Source: Verrucomicrobiota bacterium (GTDB lineage Bacteria > Verrucomicrobiota > Verrucomicrobiia > Limisphaerales > UBA9464). From it: a stretch of 48,635 nt of DNA. The position numbers and the translations under genes are program-made. Under the pieces are notes generated by a model, which was not told where the DNA came from, did no database searches, and was given only the letters and a program-made list of their open reading frames with translations. The stretch spans positions 1 through 48,635 of the forward strand of contig VHCG01000030.1 in NCBI GenBank assembly GCA_016871805.1, read 5' to 3'. Below, in pieces: positions 41,672 to 48,635 of the stretch; position 1 is the first letter of the stretch, and each line of letters opens with the position of its first letter.

Positions 41672-44449
41672 ATGCGTTCGGCATTCACATCGGGAAACTC
41701 CCTCCGACCCCGTCCCGCAACAGGATGCGGAACAAGGTTCTGGGCCGTGATTCTCGCGGCACTCCTTTCCGCAATCCGGAGCCCCATCGCCAGCCGCGCC
41801 ACGGCATCCGAGGGCGCCACCAACTGGTGGGCGTTCGAGACCGTGAGGTCTGCCGCCATCCCAGCCACCCAGGGACCACCCCCGTCAAACCCCATCGACG
41901 CCTTCGTCCGCGCGCGGCTCGAGACCCTCGGACTCCGACCGAATCGGGAAGCCAGGCCGGCCGAGCTGATCCGACGCCTCTGGTTCGACCTCATCGGACT
42001 CCCCCCCACCTCCGAGGCCATTGCCCGGTTCGAACGCGATCCATCCCACGCCGCATGGGACCGTGAGGTTGAAGCGTTGCTGGCCAGTCCCCGCTATGGG
42101 GAACGCTGGGGACGCCACTGGCTCGATGTTGTCCGGTTTGCCCAGAGCAACGGCTATGAACGCGATGCCGAGAAGGCCGAGTCCTGGCGCTACCGCGACT
42201 ATGTCATCCGCGCCTTCAACCAGGACACACCCTACGACCGGTTCATCCGGGAACAGCTGGCCGGCGATGAGATCGGCGACGCACTCCGCGAGGCCGATGG
42301 GTCGATCGGACAGGCCTGGCAGGATGGCGTCATCGCCACAGGGTTCCTCCGGCTTGGGGTCCACGACGACGAGCCCGACGACAGACTGCAGGCCGAGTTC
42401 GATGAGCTCGACGACATGGTGAGCACCAGTGGAGCCGCCTTCCTGGGTCTGACCGTCGGCTGCGCGCGATGTCACGACCACAAGTTCGACCCCATCCCGC
42501 AGGAGGACTACTACTCGCTCCTCTCGGTGTTCCGCCCCCTCCGCACCGGCGAAACCGCGGCGCACGGACTGGATTCCCCCCTGTTCGCGCCGCTCGTCGG
42601 ACCGGAACAGATCGCCGCGTGGCGGGCCGACCAGCAGCGCCGAAGGGAAGCCCTCGAAGCCGAGAAGGCCGCGGCCCCCGACGAATCGACCCGCAAATCG
42701 CTGTCGGACCGCATCGCTGCGCTCCAGAAGCAGGCCCCTCCGTTCGACTGGGCCCTCGCGGCCCGTGAGCGGGACGGCTCCACCCCCGACGTCCACGTGC
42801 TGGCGCGTGGCAATCCCCGATCGCCGGGCGCTCCGGTTGTTCCCGGTACCCTTCGTGCCGCCGGGGGTGGGACCCTGTCGGTCCAAAAACCAACCCAGAC
42901 CGGCGGTGGGACATCCCACTCGACCTCGGGACGTCGCAAGGCACTGGCCGACTGGATTGCCAGCCCGTCGAATCCCCTCACGGCGCGGGTGATGGTCAAC
43001 CGGGTGTGGCACCACCATTTCGGACGCGGCCTCGTACGGACCACGACGGACTTCGGACGCGTCGGCAGCGTGCCGTCCCATCCGGAGCTCCTGGATTGGC
43101 TTGCCGCCGACTTCATGCGGAACGGCTGGTCGGTGAAGGCCCTCCACCGTCGCATCCTCACCTCGGCCACCTGGAAACAGTCCTCCGCCACCACCTCCCC
43201 CGAAGCCCTGGCCAAGGACCCGGGCAACGAGCTGCTGTGGCGCCAGAACCTGCGTCGGCTCGACGCGGAGTCCCTCAGGGACAGCCTGCTCGCCATTTCC
43301 GGGGAGCTGAACCTCGCCGCCGGCGGCCGCGGGTTCTTCCCCTCCTTGAGCGGCGAGGTGCTCGCGGGCGGATCACGTCCGGGCACCGACTGGGAGGTGT
43401 CCTCCCCAGGGGCCCGGGCACGCCGGAGCGTCTACGCCTACGTGCGCCGGACCTCGATGGTCCCGCTGTTCGAGACCTTCGACTACAACAACGCCACCTC
43501 GCCCCTCGGAGAACGGCCGACCACGACCGTCCCAACCCAGGCGCTGATGCTGTTGAACGACACATTCGTCCACGAACAGGCTGCGGCCCTCGTCAGCGCC
43601 GTGATCCTGGAGTCGGGAGACGCCACGTCCACGGCGGTGCTCGGGCGGATCTGGAATCGCGCCACCGGACGCCGGCCCCGGCCCAAGGAAGTCGAGGCGT
43701 TGGGACGGTTCCTGGACCGACAGGAATCCCTTTGGCGACAGCTCGCCGAGCGTCTCGTCGTGATCCCGGATGTCCCCGACACACTGTCGACACCGTACTT
43801 CCAGGCGCTGCCCGCGGACCGGTTCGTCCTGCCGCCCGGTCCGGGTTGGCAGTCGCACAAGGGATGGTGGCCCCGGGAATACGAAGGCAACAAGGCCCTC
43901 GAGGCTGGCCGGGGACCGTATGTGCTGCGGACCGACGTGACCCCTGTCGAAGGCGAATTCCTGGCGGATCTGATCCCCCAGGTCTCCTGCACCCAGGTCG
44001 GTGTCCTGTGGCGGGTTGTCCCTGGGGCGAAGCCAGGCGAACCCGAGACCGGATTCGAACTCGTGATCGAACCCCGCGAGGGACGGGCCCGGATCCGACG
44101 CCTTACACCCCAGGGCGAGGAAACCCTGGTGCGCGGCGAGAACCTTCCCCTGCAGGGCGACCGGATCCCGTTGCTACTCCACATCACCCGGGACCGCTGC
44201 CGGATCTTCCTGGACGGAGCCGCGGAACCCGCGCTGGAAGCCTCCCTCCCGGGCTCGGTGCCCACGACCGGCGGTCTGGGCCTTCGGGCCTGGGGCGCCG
44301 CGGCGAGCCTCGATCACGCCCGATGGTCCGCTGGCGGATCGGAAGTCCCCCTCTGGAGCCGTCGCCCGGACGACTGGGCGAGGAGGAAGGCCCTCGAGTC
44401 CGTGTGCCGAATGGTCCTGAACCTCAATGAAGTGGCCTATGTCGACTAA
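41672..44449 (+). CDS. DUF1549/DUF1553 (PSD1-type) protein with inserted jelly-roll domain
   Basis: A 925-residue exported protein from the ATG at 41672 with a hydrophobic signal region (FWAVILAALLSAIRSPIA). DUF1549 occupies about 60-290: RRLWFDLIGLPPTSEAIARF, YGERWGRHWLDVVRFAQSNG, and GLTVGC264-A-R-C267-H268-DHKFDP. DUF1553 starts near 425 (NPLTARVMVNRVWHHHFGRG, FMRNGWSVKALHRRILTSA, MLLNDTFVHEQAA). At about 695-895 a concanavalin-like segment interrupts it (LADLIPQVSCTQVGVLWRVV, DRCRIFLDGAAEPALEASLP). The usual DUF1553 ending then resumes (ESVCRMVLNLNEVAYVD). The N-terminal cytochrome domain common in relatives is missing. It overlaps the DUF1501 gene by 11 bp, the usual pairing in PVC bacteria. 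Confidence 0.9.
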   Translation: MRSAFTSGNSLRPRPATGCGTRFWAVILAALLSAIRSPIASRATASEGATNWWAFETVRSAAIPATQGPPPSNPIDAFVRARLETLGLRPNREARPAELIRRLWFDLIGLPPTSEAIARFERDPSHAAWDREVEALLASPRYGERWGRHWLDVVRFAQSNGYERDAEKAESWRYRDYVIRAFNQDTPYDRFIREQLAGDEIGDALREADGSIGQAWQDGVIATGFLRLGVHDDEPDDRLQAEFDELDDMVSTSGAAFLGLTVGCARCHDHKFDPIPQEDYYSLLSVFRPLRTGETAAHGLDSPLFAPLVGPEQIAAWRADQQRRREALEAEKAAAPDESTRKSLSDRIAALQKQAPPFDWALAARERDGSTPDVHVLARGNPRSPGAPVVPGTLRAAGGGTLSVQKPTQTGGGTSHSTSGRRKALADWIASPSNPLTARVMVNRVWHHHFGRGLVRTTTDFGRVGSVPSHPELLDWLAADFMRNGWSVKALHRRILTSATWKQSSATTSPEALAKDPGNELLWRQNLRRLDAESLRDSLLAISGELNLAAGGRGFFPSLSGEVLAGGSRPGTDWEVSSPGARARRSVYAYVRRTSMVPLFETFDYNNATSPLGERPTTTVPTQALMLLNDTFVHEQAAALVSAVILESGDATSTAVLGRIWNRATGRRPRPKEVEALGRFLDRQESLWRQLAERLVVIPDVPDTLSTPYFQALPADRFVLPPGPGWQSHKGWWPREYEGNKALEAGRGPYVLRTDVTPVEGEFLADLIPQVSCTQVGVLWRVVPGAKPGEPETGFELVIEPREGRARIRRLTPQGEETLVRGENLPLQGDRIPLLLHITRDRCRIFLDGAAEPALEASLPGSVPTTGGLGLRAWGAAASLDHARWSAGGSEVPLWSRRPDDWARRKALESVCRMVLNLNEVAYVD

Positions 44450-45926
44450 CCCCCTCCCTCCCGGCGCAGGACTCTGCTGCGGTGCCCGTCGTGATTTCCT
44501 CGCCCAGTTCGGGGCCGGATTCACCGGGCTTGCCCTGTCCGGACTCCTCCAGGCCGACGGGTTCTTCGACCGGCCAGACGTCGCACGCACACTGGGACAG
44601 GATCCGATGCGGGTCCGCCCGCCGCATCATCCGACGAAGGCCAAGGCCTGCATCTTCCTGTTCATGTACGGCGGTCCGTCCCAGATGGACCTCTTCGACT
44701 ACAAGCCGGAGCTGAACCGTCGACACGGACAGACGGCCTCGCTGGAGCAGCGGCGACGCGACATCAAGCCAGGGACCCTGCTTGGCTCAAAGCGGACCTT
44801 CCGACAGCACGGCCAGTCCGGCCTCTGGTGCAGCGACGTCCTGCCGCACCTTGCCGGTCACATGGACAAGCTGGCCGTGGTGAAGTCGCTCTATGCCGAT
44901 TCCTTCGCGCACGGTTCAGCGATGATCCAGATGAACAGTGGGAGGGTCCTTCAGGGCTGGCCTTCCATGGGATCTTGGATGTCCTACGGGCTCGGCTCAT
45001 CGAACGCCAACCTGCCGGGCTACGTCGTGATGCTGGATCCCCGGGGCGGACCGATCAGTGGTGCCGCCAACTGGTCGAGCGGCTTCATGCCGGCTGCCTA
45101 CCAGGGGACGGTCTTCCGTGCCGCCGGCAATCCGATCCTCAACCTGGACCCGGCCGACGCCACCCCGGCCAACGCTCAGCGGGACATCATCTCGACCCTG
45201 AACGATCTCAACGCGGGCCACCTGGCGAGCCGTCCCGGCTATTCCGAACTCCAGGCCCGCATCGCCAGCTACGAGCTCGCCTTCCAGCTTCAGCGCAGTG
45301 CCCCGGACGCCCTCAATCTCTCCCGCGAATCCAACCGGACCCTCGAACGCTACGGGATCCATGAACCGAAGCCCGACGACCACCCGCTCGCCCTGGGGCC
45401 CGCCCCGTTCGGCCGCCAATGCCTCATCGCGCGCCGACTGGTGGAGCGCGGAGTGCGATTCATCCAGATCTATCATGGCGGTGGCCATCAGCAGCAGAAC
45501 TGGGACGCCCACAACGGCGTCGAGGAAAACCTCCGGATCCACGGACCGGAGATCGACCGCCCCATCGCGGCGCTGCTCGAGGATCTCGAACAACGCGGGC
45601 TCCTCGACTCCACCCTCGTCGTGTGGGGCGGTGAATTCGGACGACAGGCGCTGTCGCAGGGCGACAAGGGCGGACGGGACCACAACCCCAAGGGCTTCAC
45701 CTACTGGCTGGCCGGCGGCGGTGTCCGGGGCGGGACCAGCTATGGCGAGACCGACGAGCTCGGCCACGAGGCCGCCGTCGACAAGCACCACGTCCGGGAC
45801 CTCCACGCCACGATTCTCCATCTCATGGGACTGGACCCGATGCGCCTGACCTACTTCTACGGCGGACTCGACCAGAAGCTGACCGGCGTGGTCGAACCCG
45901 AGATCATTCGTGGGATTCTGGCCTGA
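44439..45926 (+). CDS. DUF1501 family (sulfatase-fold) exported protein
   Basis: A 495-residue protein from the ATG at 44439, which overlaps the preceding stop by 11 bp; an ATG at 44427 is also in frame. A twin-arginine signal is present (CGARRDFLAQFGAGFTGLAL). DUF1501 landmarks follow: FLFMYGGPSQMDLFDYKP, VVKSLYADSFAHGSAMIQMN, LPGYVVMLDP, RRLVERGVRFIQIYHGG, WDAHNGVEENL, VVWGGEFGRQ, GRDHNPKGFTYWLAGGGVRG and HATILHLMGLD. The fold is related to alkaline phosphatase/sulfatase enzymes, with His and Asp clusters preserved. It is translationally coupled to the DUF1549/DUF1553 gene and presumably works with it at the envelope. The substrate is unknown. Confidence 0.92.
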   Translation: MSTNPLPPGAGLCCGARRDFLAQFGAGFTGLALSGLLQADGFFDRPDVARTLGQDPMRVRPPHHPTKAKACIFLFMYGGPSQMDLFDYKPELNRRHGQTASLEQRRRDIKPGTLLGSKRTFRQHGQSGLWCSDVLPHLAGHMDKLAVVKSLYADSFAHGSAMIQMNSGRVLQGWPSMGSWMSYGLGSSNANLPGYVVMLDPRGGPISGAANWSSGFMPAAYQGTVFRAAGNPILNLDPADATPANAQRDIISTLNDLNAGHLASRPGYSELQARIASYELAFQLQRSAPDALNLSRESNRTLERYGIHEPKPDDHPLALGPAPFGRQCLIARRLVERGVRFIQIYHGGGHQQQNWDAHNGVEENLRIHGPEIDRPIAALLEDLEQRGLLDSTLVVWGGEFGRQALSQGDKGGRDHNPKGFTYWLAGGGVRGGTSYGETDELGHEAAVDKHHVRDLHATILHLMGLDPMRLTYFYGGLDQKLTGVVEPEIIRGILA

Positions 45927-45943
45927 CGGGACTCGCGCAGGGA

Positions 45944-46189
45944 CGAGGAAGAAACCCACGCCGAGACACGAAGACTCGGAGGAAGAGAAACGGGGGGGCG
46001 CAGAGCCGGCTGCCAATCCAGCGTCCGAACCGAGTCGCAGAGTCCTCGGCAAGAACGTCTTGGGCTGTTCTTCGGGTTGGGCCTCCCGTCACGAACGGTC
46101 ATGGAGGTCCACCCACCGTCGTGCCAGAAATCTCCAAGAGGCCTTCCCCCCTTGATTCCTCCGCATCTCCGCGCCCCCGTGTGAGATCC
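45944..46189. repeat. Repeat element C: inverted arms in the DUF1501-clpB gap
   Basis: The 297-bp gap between the DUF1501 and clpB genes holds a left arm (45944-45990, degenerate CCACGCCGAGACACGAAG core). It also holds a right arm (46158-46189) whose reverse complement contains TCACACGGGGGCGCGGAG. They resemble the arms of element A. No three-hairpin cluster and no gene is found between them. Confidence 0.5.
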
Positions 46190-46223
46190 CACTTCATCCT
46201 TCATCAGGGCGGCGTGGGACCCT

Positions 46224-48635
46224 TCACTCCCGGTCCAGCACGAGTTCGTCCTCGCGTCCGGTGGTGACCCGGATGCGGTCGCCCGGCTTGAAATCGCCCG
46301 CGAGGATCCGTGTCGCAAGAGGATCGAGGAGCTTCTCCTGGATGGCCCGCTTGAGCGGACGCGCCCCGAACTGGGGATCATGGCCCTCCCGCGCCAGCAG
46401 CCGCCTGCCGGCCTCATCCACCTCGAGGGTGAACTGCTGCTGGGCCAGGCGCTTGCGGACCCCGGCCAGTTGGATGTCCACGATCCGCGCCAACTCCGCC
46501 TCGTCGAGGCTGTGGAAGATGATCACGTCATCGAGGCGGTTGAGGAACTCCGGACGGAAATGCTTCCGAAGCTCCGCCTTCACCTTGTCCTCCATCGCCT
46601 GGCGAGCCCCAACCGTGGTGCGGCCATCGAGGAAATGCTCCTGGATGATCGGCGACCCGATGTTGGAGGTCAGGATCACGATGGTGTTCTTGAAGTCCAC
46701 CGTGCGCCCCTGCCCGTCGGTGAGCCGGCCGTCGTCGAGGACCTGCAGCAGGACGTTGAACACGTCCGGATGCGCCTTCTCGATCTCGTCGAACAGCACC
46801 ACGGAATAGGGGCGACGTCGGACCGCCTCGCTGAGCTGTCCGCCCTCCTCGAACCCGACGTAGCCCGGAGGGGCGCCGACGAGCCGGGAGACGGCGTGCT
46901 TCTCCATGTACTCGGACATGTCGATGCGGACCATGGCCTGGGCGTCATCGAACAGGAACTCGGCCAACGCGCGGGCGAGCTCCGTCTTTCCAACGCCGGT
47001 CGGCCCGAGGAACAGGAACGATCCGATCGGACGCTGGGGATCCTGGAGACCGGACCGGGCGCGTCGGACCGCATTGGACACGGCGTGCACCGCCTCCTTC
47101 TGTCCGACGACCCGGTCGGCCAGCCGATCCTCCATCTTCACCAGCTTCTCCCGCTCGCCCTCAAGCAGCTTCGTCACGGGGATACCGGTCCACGTGGCCA
47201 CGACCCGGGCGATGTCGTCCTCGGCCACCTCCTGCGAGAGCAGGCGCTGCTCGCCCGGGATCTCCTTGAGGGCCTTCTCCGCGGCGGCGAGCCGACGCTG
47301 CAGCTCCGGGATCCGGCCGTGCTCGATCTCGGCGGCCTTGCCGAGGTCGTGCTGACGCTTGGCACCCTCAAGCTGGGTCTTGGCCTCCTCGATCTGGACG
47401 TTGACCGCGCTGACCGCATCGAGGGCGGTCTTCTCGTTCTGCCACTGGGCGTTGAGGTGGCTCTGCCGCTCCTTGAGGTTGGCCAGTTCGGACTCGAGGC
47501 GCTTGAGGCGCTCCTGGGCCGCAGCATCCTTCTCCTTGGCCAACGCGGTGCGCTCGATCTCGAGCTGCATGATCTGCCGGTCCAGCTGGTCGATCGGCGT
47601 GGGCTTGGAATCCAGCTCCATGCGGAGCCGCGAGGCGGACTCGTCGACCAGGTCGACCGCCTTGTCGGGCAGGAACCGGTCGGCGATGTAGCGGTGGGAC
47701 AGCGTCGCGGCGGCGATGAGGGCTCCGTCCTGGATCCGGACCCCGTGGTGGGTCTCATAGCGCTCCTTGAGGCCGCGAAGGATGGCGATGGTGTTCTCGA
47801 CGCTGGGCTCGCCGACGTAGACCGGTTGGAACCGGCGCTCGAGGGCCGGGTCCTTCTCGATATGCTTCCGGTACTCGTCGAGCGTGGTGGCACCGATCGC
47901 GCGCAGTTCACCGCGGGCCAGCTGCGGCTTGAGCATGTTGGCGGCATCGGCCGCCCCCTCGGCCTTGCCGGCGCCGACGATGGTGTGCAGCTCGTCGATG
48001 AAGAGGATGATCTTACCCTCGCTCGAGGTGACCTCCTTGAGGAAGGCCTTCAGGCGCTCCTCGAATTCCCCGCGGTACTTCGCGCCCGCGACCATGGCCC
48101 CGATGTCCATGGCGATGACCTTCTTGTCCTTGAGCGACTCCGGAACGTCCCCGTTGACGATCCGACGGGCCAGACCCTCGACGAGTGCCGTCTTGCCCAC
48201 GCCGGGCTCGCCGATGAGGACTGGATTGTTCTTGGTGCGGCGGGTGAGCACCTGCATGACGCGTCGGATCTCGTCGTCGCGTCCGATCACCGGATCGATC
48301 TTCCCCTTGCGGGCCAGCGCGGTGAGGTCGCGGCCGTACTTCTCGAGGGCCTGGAACTTCTCCTCGGGATTCTGGTCGGTCACCCGCTGGTTGCCCCGGA
48401 TCTCGACCAGGGCCTTGAGGACGCCGTCCCGGCTGACGCCGAGGCCGGAAAGGACCTTGCGGAGCGCGGTGCCGCCCTTGTCGATCAGGGCGAGGAGCAG
48501 GTGCTCGGTCGAGGTGAAGTCGTCCTTCAGCTTCGAGGCCTCCTTGGGGGCCGCCTGGAGGATCTGCTGGAACTCCGGGCTGGGGTACAGCTGTCCACCG
48601 CCGGAGACCCTGGAGCGTCGACCCAGTTCCACCTG
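46224..48635 (-). CDS. clpB: ClpB disaggregase, 5' end beyond the window
   Basis: Eight hundred and four codons are visible; the first roughly 60-70 residues lie past the right edge. The second half of the Clp N-domain is present ([20 protein letters not shown]). AAA+ module 1 follows ([31 protein letters not shown]). The long coiled-coil M-domain (about 400-510) that separates ClpB from ClpA/C is next, then module 2 ([48 protein letters not shown]). There is no ClpP-binding IGF/L loop. ClpB rescues aggregated proteins together with DnaK. Heat-shock promoter elements would be outside the window. Confidence 0.97.
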   Translation of the reverse strand, partial: QVELGRRSRVSGGGQLYPSPEFQQILQAAPKEASKLKDDFTSTEHLLLALIDKGGTALRKVLSGLGVSRDGVLKALVEIRGNQRVTDQNPEEKFQALEKYGRDLTALARKGKIDPVIGRDDEIRRVMQVLTRRTKNNPVLIGEPGVGKTALVEGLARRIVNGDVPESLKDKKVIAMDIGAMVAGAKYRGEFEERLKAFLKEVTSSEGKIILFIDELHTIVGAGKAEGAADAANMLKPQLARGELRAIGATTLDEYRKHIEKDPALERRFQPVYVGEPSVENTIAILRGLKERYETHHGVRIQDGALIAAATLSHRYIADRFLPDKAVDLVDESASRLRMELDSKPTPIDQLDRQIMQLEIERTALAKEKDAAAQERLKRLESELANLKERQSHLNAQWQNEKTALDAVSAVNVQIEEAKTQLEGAKRQHDLGKAAEIEHGRIPELQRRLAAAEKALKEIPGEQRLLSQEVAEDDIARVVATWTGIPVTKLLEGEREKLVKMEDRLADRVVGQKEAVHAVSNAVRRARSGLQDPQRPIGSFLFLGPTGVGKTELARALAEFLFDDAQAMVRIDMSEYMEKHAVSRLVGAPPGYVGFEEGGQLSEAVRRRPYSVVLFDEIEKAHPDVFNVLLQVLDDGRLTDGQGRTVDFKNTIVILTSNIGSPIIQEHFLDGRTTVGARQAMEDKVKAELRKHFRPEFLNRLDDVIIFHSLDEAELARIVDIQLAGVRKRLAQQQFTLEVDEAGRRLLAREGHDPQFGARPLKRAIQEKLLDPLATRILAGDFKPGDRIRVTTGREDELVLDRE

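Noticed and set aside
42461-42475. CxxCH in the DUF1549 protein considered as proof of a c-type cytochrome
   Set aside because: The motif is a standard part of DUF1549 (CARCHDHKFDP), and the dedicated cytochrome domain is missing, so heme binding is not claimed.

Overview
The window is about 48.6 kb of GC-rich, gene-dense bacterial chromosome. It most likely comes from a Verrucomicrobiota member of the Pedosphaera/Limisphaerales type. That placement is inferred from gene families that are expanded in this part of the PVC superphylum: FG-GAP/UnbV proteins, a DUF1549/DUF1553 + DUF1501 pair, a PVC-type dehydrogenase with a C-terminal CxxCH domain, an H-X9-DG pseudopilin, LamG-like repeat proteins and fused SecDF. 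There is no rRNA, CRISPR array, prophage or complete insertion sequence. One tRNA gene is present, tRNA-Val(UAC).

Layout. 1-6.05 kb (minus): two paralogous exported FG-GAP/UnbV proteins overlapping by 4 bp; the second runs off the left edge. 6.05-6.67 kb: an unusually long, less GC-rich gap with several inverted repeats and a terminator-like hairpin. 6.67-14.9 kb: renalase-like FAD protein, MurJ flippase, Tat-exported sugar isomerase-like protein, Dabb-domain protein, SWIM-SNF2 helicase and a DUF3445 protein. 15.0-18.5 kb: an exported protein with three tandem 241-residue jelly-roll units and a textbook terminator. 18.7-20.2 kb (minus): an ECF sigma cassette with a small membrane protein and a Spy/LTXXQ-like protein. 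20.4-25.7 kb: TPR protein, an M24 homologue lacking most metal ligands, then secDF and yajC on the other strand. 25.8-32.2 kb: PVC-type dehydrogenase, metallophosphoesterase, cNMP-binding protein downstream of bioB, and an M14-like carboxypeptidase. 32.2-37.2 kb: bestrophin-type channel, membrane proteins, pseudopilin, lipoprotein, tRNA-Val and a periplasmic rhodanese.

37.3-46.2 kb is the most unusual part. A large exported protein has a phosphohistidine swivel domain placed before a PEP-synthase-type ATP-grasp domain, the order seen in glucan water dikinases. On each side lies a copy of a compact three-hairpin repeat whose stems differ in sequence but keep their pairing. One copy sits at the break point of a truncated gene. 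Related inverted arms rich in CACACGG...CGGAG recur in three intergenic spaces here and were not seen in the first 37 kb. The PSD1-type/DUF1501 pair follows, and the window ends inside clpB.

How the genes relate: most units are short operons or single housekeeping genes (secDF-yajC, murJ, bioB, clpB). They are interspersed with large exported proteins that suggest a lifestyle based on polymers and the cell surface. Functions are assigned from motifs read in the translated sequence; no database search was run.
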